A stretch of 64,000 nucleotides of DNA from Chloroflexota bacterium (GCA_029782225.1 JAKOVF010000001.1:47178-111177), one strand, 5' to 3'; numbered from the stretch's first letter, positions 1 through 9,386 are shown. Notes: a model not told the origin generated them from the sequence alone. Numbers and translations are program-made.

Positions 1-2
1 CT

Positions 3-626
3 GACATCGAAGGTCACTGCTGTGGAATGCCTTTTGCATCCAAAGGGTACGCCGCGGCCTACAAAGCGATGCTGCACAAGGCCATCCGCAAGTTCTGGGA
101 TTGGTCTGAGCATGGGAAATATCCCATCGTCATTGATACAACTTCCTGCACGCACACCCTGCGTACATGCAGCGATGGTCTTAGCGATGAAGATAAAGAA
201 CTCTGGAAACAATTAACGATTCTGGATGGTATCGAGTTTCTGCACGATGATATCCTGCCCAGGCTGGAGCTGCATCCCGTTGATGAAGAAGTCGTCCTTC
301 ACCCCAACTGCTCCGCCCGCAAGCTGGGGCTTGATTCCAGGCTGCTATCAATTGCCCAAAAATGCGCCAGGTCCGCGATTGTGCCGTTAAATCTCGGCTG
401 CTGCGCCTTCGCCGGTGATCGCGGTCTGCTTTTCCCGGAATTGACTGCATCGGCTACCGAAAAGGAATCTGCCGAAGTGCTGGCCCATGAGTATGGCGGT
501 TACTATTCATCCAACATCACCTGCGAGATGGGCATGTCCGAAGCAACCGGGAAGGATTATGTGGGGATTGTTTATCTGGTAGAAAAAGCCTCGCGTCAAG
601 CAGCCCCGGTGGTGAATAGCATGTAA
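3..626 (+). CDS. FAD-linked oxidase / D-lactate dehydrogenase-type protein, C-terminal Fe-S part (5' truncated by window edge)
   Basis: Only the C-terminal ~207 residues are present; the reading frame is open from base 3 and continues left out of the window, so the first ATG at 27 is internal. Two cysteine-rich CCG-type motifs are visible: GHCCGMPFASKGY at the very start and LNLGCCAFAGDRGLLFPEL about 120 residues later. These typify the C-terminal Fe-S domain of FAD-binding-plus-(Fe-S)-binding oxidases of the D-lactate/glycolate dehydrogenase group (Dld/GlcD-GlcF fusions), which pass electrons from a 2-hydroxyacid to a membrane or soluble acceptor. The conserved LTASAT-x4-ESAEVLAHE stretch follows. 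The FAD domain lies outside the window, so the substrate cannot be judged. An endonuclease gene follows after 21 bp. Confidence 0.8.
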   Translation, partial: DIEGHCCGMPFASKGYAAAYKAMLHKAIRKFWDWSEHGKYPIVIDTTSCTHTLRTCSDGLSDEDKELWKQLTILDGIEFLHDDILPRLELHPVDEEVVLHPNCSARKLGLDSRLLSIAQKCARSAIVPLNLGCCAFAGDRGLLFPELTASATEKESAEVLAHEYGGYYSSNITCEMGMSEATGKDYVGIVYLVEKASRQAAPVVNSM

Positions 627-647
627 GGGAATCTGTCTATTTATCCG

Positions 648-1355
648 TTGTCTATTCCAACCTATAATCAATTCATGTCTACAAAGAGTGACAGGAAAAA
701 ACCCTTTGACATAGATCTCGGCCTTGCCCGTATCAGTGACGCCGTCAAGCCCTGGCCGAAAGCCGCAATGTTCGAACTGGCCGAGAAAGGGTACAACACG
801 CCGTTCGAGCAGCTTGTCGCCTGCCTGATCTCCATCCGCACGTATGATGAAGTCACAGTTCCCACCGCGCTGCGATTATTTGAAAAAGCCCGCACTCCTC
901 AGCAAATCAGCGAACTGACAGTGGAAGAAATCGACAGTCTGATTCGCACCTCCACGTTTCACGAGCGAAAAGCCGCGCAAATCCGCGATCTCGCTATTCG
1001 CGTCGGGAATGAATTTCACGGCAAATTACCCTGTGACGCGGAAATCATGCAATCCTTTTCAGGCGTGGGACCCAAGTGTGCGCATCTCGTGCTAGGCGTT
1101 GCCTGCAAAGAGCCTTTTATCAGTGTGGATATCCACGTCCACCGCGTAACGAACCGTTGGGGATATGTCCGGGCGATGCGCCCCGAGAAAACAATGCTCG
1201 AGCTGGAAGCCAGACTGCCTCGTAAGCATTGGATTGATATCAACCGGCTGCTGGTCCCGTTTGGAAAACATATTTGTACCGGCAGCCTGCCCAAATGCTC
1301 GACCTGTCCTGTGCTGGATATGTGTCAACAGGTGGGAGTCAAGGCGCACCGCTAA
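648..1355 (+). CDS. nth: Endonuclease III-like DNA glycosylase (HhH-GPD, Fe-S)
   Basis: A 235-residue base-excision-repair glycosylase/AP lyase. The helix-hairpin-helix is seen in LPCDAEIMQSFSGVGPKCAHLVLG (written here as LPCDAEIMQSF then SGVGPKCAHLVLG), with the lysine at the position of the catalytic Lys of E. coli Nth and the Asp in SVDIHVHRVTNRWG at the position of the catalytic Asp. The C-terminal [4Fe-4S] pattern C-x6-C-x2-C-x5-C is intact (CTGSLPKC-STC-PVLDMC). The frame can begin at TTG 648 or at ATG 675 (MSTKSDRKK); the family match starts after either, and 675 is a reasonable alternative. The protein probably removes oxidised pyrimidines. It stands alone after the oxidase gene. Confidence 0.85.
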   Translation: MSIPTYNQFMSTKSDRKKPFDIDLGLARISDAVKPWPKAAMFELAEKGYNTPFEQLVACLISIRTYDEVTVPTALRLFEKARTPQQISELTVEEIDSLIRTSTFHERKAAQIRDLAIRVGNEFHGKLPCDAEIMQSFSGVGPKCAHLVLGVACKEPFISVDIHVHRVTNRWGYVRAMRPEKTMLELEARLPRKHWIDINRLLVPFGKHICTGSLPKCSTCPVLDMCQQVGVKAHR

Positions 1356-1627
1356 TCTGAGAGCGTGGACTTACGCCTGCCGCCCCACCAGGTATCAGCT
1401 TCTGATGCTTGAATTCGGACAAATCTTATGATATACATGAATGAACCCGTCGCGGGCACCGGTGTCGTATCTCATCGCTCCCCGCGGATCCAGTCATCCA
1501 AATCAATACATACTTACACGATCTCTTTGTCAGATAGAAAGGAGTCCCCAGCGGGACAGGATAATGAATCGGCTCTCCGCATTCGATCTCGCTCTAACTA
1601 ATTTGCTGGTAAAGGAGATTTATAAGT

Positions 1628-2548
1628 ATGAAAGCTATCCGTGTTAATGAATGGGGAAAACCTGTGCAGTTGGAGGATATTCCTCAGCCAACGCCAGCCG
1701 CCGATGAAGTCCTTGTATGCGTCCATGCCGCATCCATCAATCCTTTTGACATCGCAGTCGTTGCGGGATATGTCTCGTTCATGGTTTCCACGCCTCTCAC
1801 ACTCGGGGTGGATTTTGCAGGAGAAGTCGTCGAAGTTGGCAAAGATGTAAGCCATGTAAAGCCGGGTGATGAAGTATATGGCCCGGTTGTCCTTCACAGT
1901 GGTACATTTGCAGAATACACAACTCCAAAGGCGAATGAGATCGCGCTCAAGCCCAAATCCCTCGACTACGTACAGGCGGCTGCGATTCCCCTGGCTGCCA
2001 CGGCCGCCTGGCAGACGCTTTTCGATGTAGCACAACTTCAAAGCGGTGAACGCCTGCTGATCCAGGGGGTTGCGGGCAGTGTCGGCACCTATGCGCTCCA
2101 GTTTGCGAAAAGCGCCGGCGCTTATGTGTATGGGACAGATATACCGGAAAGAGCCGACCTCGTCCAAAAGCTGGGACTTGATTGCTATATCAATCACAAG
2201 GTAGAGCGGGTTCAGGATGTTGTGAAGGATGCCGATGTCGTGCTGGATCTTGTCGGTGGTGAACGAGTGGCGGAATCCTACAGCGTGCTAAGACGCGGCG
2301 GGCGATACGTTGGAACGTTAGCGATGCAAATGCCACAGGAGGAGCCGGAGCGCCTCGGAATTAAAAGCTATGGATTTGGTGCCCAGCCGAAAACGGAGCT
2401 GCTGAACAAGTTCGCAGAACTGGTCGATGCCGGGAAGCTCCAAGTGTATGTAAATCGAACCTTCCCGCTGGAGCAGGCCCAGGAAGCCATGATTTTTAGA
2501 GGTACAACCCCAATTCCGGGCAAAGTAGTTCTCGTTGTTATTCCGTGA
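1628..2548 (+). CDS. NADP-dependent quinone-oxidoreductase-like MDR enzyme
   Basis: A 306-residue medium-chain dehydrogenase/reductase of the quinone oxidoreductase (QOR/zeta-crystallin) branch. The N-terminal GroES-like domain covers about residues 1-120 (GVDFAGEVVEVGKDV, KPGDEVYGP); the Rossmann domain starts near 145 with GVAGSVGTYALQFAKSAGAYVYGT, where glycines bind NAD(P)H. No catalytic or structural zinc cysteines are present, as expected for QOR rather than zinc alcohol dehydrogenases. Enzymes of this type reduce quinones or enones. The start is supported by AAAGGAG about 8 bases upstream of ATG 1628. Monocistronic; a strong hairpin terminator follows and is shared with the converging fdhA gene. 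Confidence 0.85.
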   Translation: MKAIRVNEWGKPVQLEDIPQPTPAADEVLVCVHAASINPFDIAVVAGYVSFMVSTPLTLGVDFAGEVVEVGKDVSHVKPGDEVYGPVVLHSGTFAEYTTPKANEIALKPKSLDYVQAAAIPLAATAAWQTLFDVAQLQSGERLLIQGVAGSVGTYALQFAKSAGAYVYGTDIPERADLVQKLGLDCYINHKVERVQDVVKDADVVLDLVGGERVAESYSVLRRGGRYVGTLAMQMPQEEPERLGIKSYGFGAQPKTELLNKFAELVDAGKLQVYVNRTFPLEQAQEAMIFRGTTPIPGKVVLVVIP

Positions 2549-2558
2549 AGTAACAAAA

Positions 2559-2583
2559 CCGCCGGAGATTTTTTCTCCGGCGG
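2559..2583. terminator. Bidirectional hairpin terminator between MDR gene and fdhA
   Basis: Perfect 10-bp arms CCGCCGGAGA (2559-2568) and TCTCCGGCGG (2574-2583) around a 5-T loop. On the minus strand the stem is followed directly by TTTTG, and on the plus strand by TCTCTTC, so it should stop the converging formate dehydrogenase operon best and the MDR gene less strongly. Confidence 0.85.
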
Positions 2584-2595
2584 TCTCTTCTATCC

Positions 2596-4755
2596 CTAGT
2601 ATCTCCCTCGATCCAGGATCACATCAGGATTTGCCAGATCATTCTCCCGCGCAGGAAATATCTGGACTGCGCAGGCCTTGAACTCGGGGATCTTCGCCTG
2701 CGGGTCGAGAGCGTCATTCGTGAGCAAATTGGCCGCGGCCTCTGCAAAATGGAATGGAATGAAGACCACACCGACCGAGGTCTTCTCCGTAACCGTAGCT
2801 CTCAGTATCACCTCCCCGCGTCGGCTCTGGACCTTGACCGGGTCGCCGTTTCGAATGCCGTGGATCTCGGCATCGGCAGGATGGATGTCCACGCGGGCTT
2901 CGGGATAGGCTTCATTAAGCGACGAGTTGCGCGTCATTGTGCCGCCATGCCAGTGCTCCAGTACACGTCCCGTTGTGAGAATGAACGGATATTCATCGTC
3001 GGCTTCCTCCATCACCGGGACATAGTCCAACTGATGGAATTTTCCGCGTCCGCGCGGGAAATCATCGGTGAAGAGAGTCGGCGTGCCGGGGTGATTCAGA
3101 TCAGGCACGGGATAAATTAAGCCAACTTTGTCAATGCGCTCGTACGTGATACCCGCATAATCTGTGTTGACTGTCGCCATCTCGCGCAGAATCTCCTCCG
3201 GGTTGGAGTAATCCCATTTGGCGGTGGCAAGCCCGAGTCGGGACTCGATGCGCTGCGCAAGATCGCAGATGATCTGCCAGTCAGGGCGCGACCGCCCCCG
3301 AGGGGGGTGCGCCATCCGTACCCGTTGGACGCGCCGGTCCGTGTTCGAGAATGTCCCCTCTTTTTCGGCAAAGGGCGTCGCAGGCAGGAAGACATCCGCA
3401 AACGCGCCGCTCTCGTTGATGAAAATATCCTGGGCGACAATGAATTCAAGCTGTTCCATGTGCTTCCGAGTTTCATTCAGGTTCGGCTCGGACATCATCG
3501 GGTTCTCGCCCATGATATAGAGGGCACGCACGCCGCCGGGATGCGCATGCCCCAGGATTTCAGTCGTCGTAAGACCGAGCTTGCGCGAGAGGCCGCCCGG
3601 CTCGATGTTCCAGGTCTTCTCCCATTTGGCCGCGTTCTCCTCGTTATCGACGCGCATGTAGCCGGGATAATGGAAAGGCATGGCGCCCATGTCGCTCGCG
3701 CCCTGCACGTTGTTTTGTCCGCGCAAGGGATTGAGCCCCGTGCCGTCGCGGCCGATGTGACCGGTGAGGAACGCAAGATGAATCAGCGCCAGTGCCGAGG
3801 CTGTGCCATGCGAGAGCTGCGAAATTCCCATGCCCCAGTAGATAGCGCCGTTCTTCGCTTTGGCATACAAGCGCGCGGCCCTGCGAATATCCTCTGCGGG
3901 AACGCCGCAGATCTCTTCGGCGTATTCCGGCGTGAACTTTTCCAGTGAAGACAGAAACTCAGTGTATCCTTCCGTGCGGTCATCGATGAAATCATGGTTG
4001 ACCAGGTTTTCGTCCACGATCACGTACGCCATCGCGGTAAAGAGCGGCACATTGGTGCCGGGCTTGAGCGGCAGCCACATCTCGGCAAAGTCCACCAGCT
4101 CGATACGGCGCGGATCGATCACGATCATCTTCGCACCGTTCTGCCGCACGGCCTCTTTCATTTGCAATGAGATGATGGGATGGTTCTCGGTGGTATTGGA
4201 ACCAGTCACAATGAACACATCGTTCATCATCACTTGCGAAGCCGTGTTGCTCATAGCAGACGAGCCAAGCGCCTGCTGCAACGCAACCACAGAACCAGCA
4301 TGGCAGAGACGCGTGCAATGGTCCACGTTATTGGTGCGGAACAAAGCACGATACATTTTTTGTAGCAGATAGTTGTCTTCGTTGGTGGCTTTGGCACAGC
4401 AGTAAACAGCCATTGCATCAGAGCCATCACGCTTGTATATTTCAACTAATTTATCCGCCGCATAATCAAGGGCTTCATCCCATGAAACTTCTCGCCATTC
4501 AGATAGATCAAAAGCCTGCGTGCGTTTTCCCGCTTCCTGTGGCGTCCTGCGGATCAAAGGCGTTGTGACGCGCCTGGGATGGTAGATGTAATCGTAGCCG
4601 AAACGCCCCTTGACACACAGGTTGCCATGATTGACGGGGGAGTCAAACGGCGAGGTGACTTTGTAGATAAAATCATCTTTGACGTGTAACTCTAAACTGC
4701 AGCCTACCCCGCAGTAGGGACAGGTAGTGGTGACAACTCGATCGGGCTTGATCAT
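2596..4755 (-). CDS. fdhA: Formate dehydrogenase catalytic subunit, molybdopterin, Cys-type
   Basis: A 719-residue molybdopterin oxidoreductase. An N-terminal [4Fe-4S] site is formed by C12-x2-C15-x3-C19 and C47 (CPYCGVGC ... NLCVKG), followed by the molybdopterin domains and a C-terminal dinucleotide-binding domain (GDPVKVQSRRGEVILRA). The metal ligand falls in CTRLCHAGSVVAL near residue 151 and is a TGC cysteine codon; in selenium enzymes such as E. coli FdhH this position is selenocysteine. It is followed by His, as in formate dehydrogenases. It should oxidise formate to CO2, or do the reverse, and pass electrons to the two genes upstream. ATG 4755 is preferred to GTG 4761 because GAGG lies 5 bases before it. 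Last gene of a three-gene minus-strand operon, ending at the shared terminator. Confidence 0.9.
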   Translation of the reverse strand: MIKPDRVVTTTCPYCGVGCSLELHVKDDFIYKVTSPFDSPVNHGNLCVKGRFGYDYIYHPRRVTTPLIRRTPQEAGKRTQAFDLSEWREVSWDEALDYAADKLVEIYKRDGSDAMAVYCCAKATNEDNYLLQKMYRALFRTNNVDHCTRLCHAGSVVALQQALGSSAMSNTASQVMMNDVFIVTGSNTTENHPIISLQMKEAVRQNGAKMIVIDPRRIELVDFAEMWLPLKPGTNVPLFTAMAYVIVDENLVNHDFIDDRTEGYTEFLSSLEKFTPEYAEEICGVPAEDIRRAARLYAKAKNGAIYWGMGISQLSHGTASALALIHLAFLTGHIGRDGTGLNPLRGQNNVQGASDMGAMPFHYPGYMRVDNEENAAKWEKTWNIEPGGLSRKLGLTTTEILGHAHPGGVRALYIMGENPMMSEPNLNETRKHMEQLEFIVAQDIFINESGAFADVFLPATPFAEKEGTFSNTDRRVQRVRMAHPPRGRSRPDWQIICDLAQRIESRLGLATAKWDYSNPEEILREMATVNTDYAGITYERIDKVGLIYPVPDLNHPGTPTLFTDDFPRGRGKFHQLDYVPVMEEADDEYPFILTTGRVLEHWHGGTMTRNSSLNEAYPEARVDIHPADAEIHGIRNGDPVKVQSRRGEVILRATVTEKTSVGVVFIPFHFAEAAANLLTNDALDPQAKIPEFKACAVQIFPARENDLANPDVILDRGRY

Positions 4756-4770
4756 AAACACCTCAACAGG

Positions 4771-4835
4771 CTAACCACTGAGACACGGAGCACAGAGAGT
4801 GTTAGAGCTCCGCGCTTCAGTGTCTTCGTGGTTAG
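4771..4835. repeat. Imperfect inverted repeat of CCAC-GAG type between fdhA and the ferredoxin-like subunit
   Basis: The arms begin with CTAACCAC and end with GTGGTTAG; both contain variants of AGACAC and CGGAG. The right end overlaps the stop codon of the upstream gene (4832-4834). It resembles the element at 7322-7391 in arm content (ACCAC, CACAGAG, CACGGAG), suggesting one dispersed palindromic family placed between genes of this operon. Confidence 0.6.
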
Positions 4836-5521
4836 TTCTTTCGCCGTTTGCGGCCAATATTGAGTACGCTGATCTCCTGCGGACTCATCCCCTGCTCCAG
4901 CAAAAATTCGCGTTTCGGTTTGAGCGCGCCGGTGGGACAGACTCCCACGCATTGACCGCATAACACACACGTTGTTTCGGGAATGGCTTTGTCGAAGAAC
5001 GTGCCAATTTGCGTCTCGAACCCGCGCCCATTGAAATTGATCGCGAAAGTATATTGCGCGTCGTCCGCACAGACCTGGACACAGCGCCAGCATAACAAGC
5101 ACTTCGAGTAGTCGCGCACATACATCGGGTTGTCATCTATGACCGGGGTTTCGCGCCGCTCTGCATCTGGAAAACGTTCGGATGACGCGCCATATTCATC
5201 CATCATTGCCAGGATTTCTGGTGCATCGGATAGATCCATGGTGGAGGCAAGCATCTCCAGAATGGTCCGCCGCGCGCGGATGACCTTCTCGCTTCGGGTC
5301 TGGACTTTCATTCCTGCTCCGGCTTTGACGATGCACGCCGGCTGAAGCACTCTCTGGCCCTCCACTTCGACCACGCAGAGGCGACACAGCGCGTTCGATG
5401 TTGTTGCCTCGTGAAAACAAATGGTGGGAATATCCAACCCATTTTCGCGCGCGGCTTCCAGTAAAGTCTTCCCCTCTTCTACCAAAACTTCCTGCCCATC
5501 AAGAGTAAATGTGATTGACAT
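4832..5521 (-). CDS. 2Fe-2S / 2x[4Fe-4S] electron-transfer subunit (HoxU/NuoG-N-terminal-like)
   Basis: A 229-residue iron-sulfur protein. An N-terminal plant-type ferredoxin fold carries [2Fe-2S] cysteines C35, C46, C49 and C63 (TICFHE, LCRLC, QPAC). Two C-terminal [4Fe-4S] sites are C141-x2-C144-x2-C147-x3-C151 and C185-x2-C188-x2-C191-x3-C195. The His-Cys3 site usually found between these parts in NuoG/HoxU proteins is absent: residues 70-130 contain no Cys or His. It probably carries electrons between the FMN/NAD subunit and FdhA. In Fds-type formate dehydrogenases this module is the N-terminus of FdsA, so here FdsA appears split in two. AAGGA precedes ATG 5521. It lies 48 bp after the NuoEF-like gene and 76 bp before fdhA. 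Confidence 0.85.
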   Translation of the reverse strand: MSITFTLDGQEVLVEEGKTLLEAARENGLDIPTICFHEATTSNALCRLCVVEVEGQRVLQPACIVKAGAGMKVQTRSEKVIRARRTILEMLASTMDLSDAPEILAMMDEYGASSERFPDAERRETPVIDDNPMYVRDYSKCLLCWRCVQVCADDAQYTFAINFNGRGFETQIGTFFDKAIPETTCVLCGQCVGVCPTGALKPKREFLLEQGMSPQEISVLNIGRKRRKN

Positions 5522-5569
5522 AAAATCCTTCTGGTTGCCGGTTACGTGTTGAAGATCAACCGGCAGCTT

Positions 5570-7261
5570 TCAACCTTCAACCTTCTGACCTTCAACCCGG
5601 AACAACTCCGGCCACAACTTCATCGCGGACAATACTGCGCTCGCGGCAGTCTGACCCAACCCGCACAGTGAGGCATCGGTCATGGTCCAGCCAACATCTT
5701 GTAAGCGGACGGCATCCTCTGCCACTGTCTCACGTTTGGCTACGCGATCCAGAATTTCCTTCTGTCGCTGGGTGCCCATCTGGCAGGGATAGCACTTCCC
5801 GCACGATTCATGCGCAAAGAAATGCCCCAATCGCTTCAGAACGTCCCGCATATCACGTGTTTCGTCAAAGACCATCACAACGCCGGAGCCAAGCGGAAGC
5901 CCTGCCGCCCGCAGGTCTTCAAATGTCAGTTTCACATCGAGGTGATCTGATGTGGCAAATGCGCCCGCCGCGCCGCCAAAGAGAACAGACTGTAATTTCT
6001 TCTGATCTGCAACGCCACCGGCCATGTCGAGCAGTTCGCGCAAGGTCACTCCAAAGGGAATTTCATACAGCCCGGGTTTTGTCACATCACCTGAGACGCA
6101 GAACAATTTCGGCCCGGGAGATTTTTCCGTGCCGATTTGCCGGTATCCAGAGGCACCTTTCCCGATAATGAGAGGCACATTGCACAAAGTCTCGACGTTG
6201 TTGATGACTGTCGGCTTGCCAAATAGCCCATGCGTGGTTGGGAAGGGTGGCTTGACCCGCGGAAACCCGCGCTTGCCTTCAATCGACTCGAACAACGCGG
6301 TCTCTTCGCCGCAGATGTATGCGCCGGCGCCCACACGGATTTCAATATCAAAGTTGTCGCTGAGACAGCCAGCCTGGCGTGCTTCGTTCAAAGCGGATTC
6401 CAAAACGGGGACGATATACGGATATTCGCCGCGGATGTAAACGTAGCCCCGGCTCGCCCCGATTGCATACGCCGCGATGCACATCCCCTCGATGGTCCGG
6501 TGCGGGTCATCCAGCAAAAGGATGCGGTCTTTGAACGTACCGGGTTCCGATTCGTCTGCGTTGCAGATCACGTACTTCTGGTCCGCCTGTGCCTGACCAG
6601 CACCTTCCCATTTGATGCCGGTTGGAAAGGCCGCACCTCCCCGCCCTACCAGTCCCGAAGCCTTGACCTCCGCGATCACATCCGCGGGCTTCATCTGTTG
6701 TGCTTTGAGAAGACCTTCGTAGCGTCCGTACTTTGCAAGAGAGGTGGTACCCTCGCCGCAATTTGCGGTCAGCTCACGGATGGAGCCATAAACCAAGGAT
6801 TTTGGAGCACCCAGATCATAAGTGTGAAAGTCAGGTGCGATGTTCGTTTCTGCCTGATCGTCAACCAGCGCGGCCGGGGCCAGTTCACACAGCCCAAGGC
6901 ATGGACTCTGCTCAATGGTCAGGGACTGGTCATGGGTCGTCTGGCCCGCCTTCACGTCGTAGTGCTGACAGAGATGCTCAAGGAGTCGGTCCCCGCCTTT
7001 GAGAGCGCAGGCCGGGTCCGTGCAAACGCGGATGAAGCGCTTCCCGACTGGTTCGTTATAGAACAGCGAATAGAATTCGATCACGCCGTGCACATCCACC
7101 AGCGGCACATGCAGGGACCGGGCAATTTCAGACGCCACTTCCACAGGCAGCCAGCCGTAAATACCCTGCGCAGCGTGCAAGGCAGGCAAGAGCCCCGAGC
7201 GGCCCAGTGGGATGTATTTTTCGATTGCGGGGATGAGGGGGGCGAGGTCAATTTCGGACAT
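5570..7261 (-). CDS. Fused NuoE-NuoF-like NAD(H):FMN subunit of formate dehydrogenase
   Basis: A 563-residue fusion. Residues 1-160 are NuoE/FdsG-like with [2Fe-2S] cysteines C80, C85, C121 and C125 (VCTDPAC, CLGLC). Residues from about 165 are NuoF/FdsB-like: the NADH/FMN site [37 protein letters not shown], and the [4Fe-4S] motif ESCGKCYPC with the distal Cys in SLCGLG. It lacks the extra C-terminal ferredoxin domain seen in HydB/HndC subunits. Role: electron exchange with NAD+ for the formate dehydrogenase. First gene of the operon (nuoEF - ferredoxin subunit - fdhA). GGAG lies 6 bases before ATG 7261. Confidence 0.9.
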   Translation of the reverse strand: MSEIDLAPLIPAIEKYIPLGRSGLLPALHAAQGIYGWLPVEVASEIARSLHVPLVDVHGVIEFYSLFYNEPVGKRFIRVCTDPACALKGGDRLLEHLCQHYDVKAGQTTHDQSLTIEQSPCLGLCELAPAALVDDQAETNIAPDFHTYDLGAPKSLVYGSIRELTANCGEGTTSLAKYGRYEGLLKAQQMKPADVIAEVKASGLVGRGGAAFPTGIKWEGAGQAQADQKYVICNADESEPGTFKDRILLLDDPHRTIEGMCIAAYAIGASRGYVYIRGEYPYIVPVLESALNEARQAGCLSDNFDIEIRVGAGAYICGEETALFESIEGKRGFPRVKPPFPTTHGLFGKPTVINNVETLCNVPLIIGKGASGYRQIGTEKSPGPKLFCVSGDVTKPGLYEIPFGVTLRELLDMAGGVADQKKLQSVLFGGAAGAFATSDHLDVKLTFEDLRAAGLPLGSGVVMVFDETRDMRDVLKRLGHFFAHESCGKCYPCQMGTQRQKEILDRVAKRETVAEDAVRLQDVGWTMTDASLCGLGQTAASAVLSAMKLWPELFRVEGQKVEG

Positions 7262-7321
7262 GAACGCTCCAATATGTTGAGTATACCGCGAAGCGAGGAC
7301 CAGAGTCTTACCCGGAAGTCA

Positions 7322-7391
7322 AACCACAGAGCACACGAAGCACACAGAGATTCTCAAACGATTCTCCGTGCTCTCTGTGTGCTCCGTGGTT
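7322..7391. repeat. Long imperfect palindrome upstream of the formate dehydrogenase operon
   Basis: Arms of about 32 bases: the left contains ACCACAGAGCACACGAAG and CACACAGAG, the right is its near reverse complement ending CTCCGTGGTT; the loop is about 6 bases (CAAACG region). It shares sequence with the palindrome at 4771-4835. It lies between the divergent regions before the NuoEF-like gene and the end of the CBS gene. Confidence 0.75.
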
Positions 7392-7434
7392 AAAATTTGC
7401 CTTCTGAAGCAACTGCAGATGGCAGCAGACGAGT

Positions 7435-7872
7435 CTACCGCCCACCGCCGGTAATATAGTGCTCCAATTGCCGGATCATCCCTTTATGATCGTCAATCAC
7501 TTCCTTCACCACGTCACGGATCGAGATGAGGCCCAACAGTTCGGTGCCGTCGAACACGGGCAGGTGACGGATGCCCTTGTCGATCATCAAGGCCATGCAA
7601 TCCTCAAGCGGTTGGCTGGCTTCCACGTAGGCAACCTTGGAGGTCATGATCTCACTGACCTGCATCTCCTTTGATGTTTTCCCCGACAACTCAACCTTGC
7701 GGACGATGTCACGTTCGGTCAGAATGCCTTCCACCTTGCCCTTGCCAACAACCATCAGGGCTCCAGTATTGTGCTGAGCCAGCATCCTCAGCGCATCATA
7801 AACGGTGGCATCTGGAGCGATCGAAAAAACCTGGCTTCCTTTTTTGCGAAGCATTTCACGCACTGTAGTCAT
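7435..7872 (-). CDS. Tandem CBS-domain protein
   Basis: A 145-residue protein of two CBS domains (about 10-60 and 75-130): SIAPDATVYDALRMLAQHNTGALMV is the first (cut here: SIAPDATVYDALRML), with GILTERDIVRK; EASQPLEDCMALMIDKGIRHLPV (EASQPLEDCMALM) and GLISIRDVVKEVI form the second. Such stand-alone pairs sense adenine nucleotides and modulate other proteins; the partner here is unknown. The open frame extends to 7950, but ATG 7872 has GGAG 7 bases upstream and matches the usual family start, so the upstream 26 codons are excluded. Divergent from the glycerate kinase gene. Confidence 0.85.
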   Translation of the reverse strand: MTTVREMLRKKGSQVFSIAPDATVYDALRMLAQHNTGALMVVGKGKVEGILTERDIVRKVELSGKTSKEMQVSEIMTSKVAYVEASQPLEDCMALMIDKGIRHLPVFDGTELLGLISIRDVVKEVIDDHKGMIRQLEHYITGGGR

Positions 7873-7980
7873 AAGGTCTCCTCTTTGGCTAAGCCTAAAG
7901 TATAGACTTAAACACACTGATTGGCAAGAAGTCATGATTTTACCTATCATTTTCTCTCACGAATGGAATATCATTAGTTC

Positions 7981-9315
7981 ATGATTTCACCTGCAGCTTT
8001 TCTCACCCATAGCCTGGTGCACCACCCGCGCGGCGAGATGGTTACTCGCATACTGGCAGCAGCGATCCATGCTGTGGAGCCGGGCAATGCAGTCCGGCGG
8101 CATGTGCAGCGCGGCGATGGGAATCTGATTATTGCCGGACAAAACTACGCCCTGGCAGACTACCGCCGCATTCACATTCTCGGACTCGGGAAGGCCTCCC
8201 ATGCAATGGCATCGTCTCTGCCGGGACTGTTGGAAGGCTCCCGCTATCGCGGCCTGCTCATCGCCAAGCATGACTCCGTTTTCCCCGATGGCTTTGAACA
8301 GGTGCTGGGTGGGCATCCTGTCCCAAACCAGGACAGCGTCCATGCGGGACAGATGGCCCTGGAGTTTCTTGCAGGAGTTCAGGCTGATGACCGGCTGCTA
8401 TGCCTGATCTCCGGCGGCGGTTCAGCGCTGATGACCGCGCCGGTGAACGGAGTCACGCTGGGAGACATGCAATTGCTCACAACGCTCCTTCTCAAGGGCG
8501 GTGCCCGCGTGGACGAGATCAATACCCTGCGTCGCCATCTCGATCAACTCAAAGGCGGAGGCGTTGCGCGTATCGTCAGTCCTGCGCGCGTGGTCAGCTT
8601 GATACTGTCAGATGTAGTGGGGAATCCGCTCGAGGCGATCGCTTCCGGGGTCACTGCGCCAGACCCAACGTCGAGGGAAGATGCGCTGCTCGTTATCGAA
8701 AAATATGGACTGGGGGAAAAGGTCCCTGCCAGGATTCTCCAGGCTCTGCAAGACTCTCCTGAAACTCCGAAGCCCGGAGATAAAATATTCGAGAAAGTCC
8801 AGAACGAATTGGTCGGAAGTAATCTTCTGGCCGCACAGGCTGCACTTCAAGTGGCACGGGCCGAGGGCATGGACGGTGAGATTCTGCAAACCGATCTACA
8901 GGGCGAAGCCCGCCAGGTTGCCAGAGACATCTGCAATATTCTTCGGGCAGGAGAGTTCGCACATGCGCGCCCATTTTGCTTGATCGCGGGCGGCGAGACA
9001 ACAGTTACTGTCCGCGGTCACGGCCGCGGCGGACGGAATCAGGAACTCGCGCTGGCCTGTGTTGATGAACTATCCACAATGCAAAATGTGATGATCGTTT
9101 CGCTTGCGACTGACGGCGAAGACGGCCCAACGGACGCAGCCGGTGCAGTGGTCACTGATCAGACCTGGGCGCGCGGCAAGGCGCTTGGACTTTCATCGGT
9201 CGAGGCCTTGGCTGAAAATGATTCTTACAAATACTTCGATGCACTGGGAGATTTGCTCAAACCCGGGCCAACCGGAACGAATGTGAACGACTTGATTTTT
9301 GCGTTCGCGTTTTAG
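7981..9315 (+). CDS. Glycerate 2-kinase (MOFRL family)
   Basis: A 444-residue protein with the DUF4147/glycerate kinase N-terminal domain (GLGKASHAMA, the phosphate-handling SGGGSALMT, LRRHLDQLKGGGVA, DVVGNPLEAIASG) and a C-terminal MOFRL domain (GGETTVTVRGHGRGGRNQE, ATDGEDGPTDAAGA). The family phosphorylates D-glycerate to 2-phosphoglycerate, feeding lower glycolysis from serine, glyoxylate or sugar-acid breakdown. Complete in length. No strong ribosome site is seen before ATG 7981 (only GGAAT). Stands alone and is divergent from the CBS gene. Confidence 0.88.
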   Translation: MISPAAFLTHSLVHHPRGEMVTRILAAAIHAVEPGNAVRRHVQRGDGNLIIAGQNYALADYRRIHILGLGKASHAMASSLPGLLEGSRYRGLLIAKHDSVFPDGFEQVLGGHPVPNQDSVHAGQMALEFLAGVQADDRLLCLISGGGSALMTAPVNGVTLGDMQLLTTLLLKGGARVDEINTLRRHLDQLKGGGVARIVSPARVVSLILSDVVGNPLEAIASGVTAPDPTSREDALLVIEKYGLGEKVPARILQALQDSPETPKPGDKIFEKVQNELVGSNLLAAQAALQVARAEGMDGEILQTDLQGEARQVARDICNILRAGEFAHARPFCLIAGGETTVTVRGHGRGGRNQELALACVDELSTMQNVMIVSLATDGEDGPTDAAGAVVTDQTWARGKALGLSSVEALAENDSYKYFDALGDLLKPGPTGTNVNDLIFAFAF

Positions 9316-9386
9316 CCCTGAGCCGCGAGCCTTAAACGGCGAGTGCGGCGACGGGTCTCGTGCTAATTGTGGGAACTCTAGAACAC

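Noticed and set aside
1441..1647. Short plus-strand gene before the MDR enzyme
   Set aside because: It overlaps the well-supported start and ribosome site of the MDR gene at 1628 and has no family features.
4303..4305. Selenocysteine codon in the formate dehydrogenase
   Set aside because: The metal-ligand codon is TGC on the minus strand, so the enzyme uses Cys, and no in-frame TGA is needed.
6230..7393. 387-codon plus-strand frame antisense to the NuoEF-like gene
   Set aside because: The opposite strand has full NuoE and NuoF motifs; the plus frame shows no family pattern and is a shadow of GC-biased codons.
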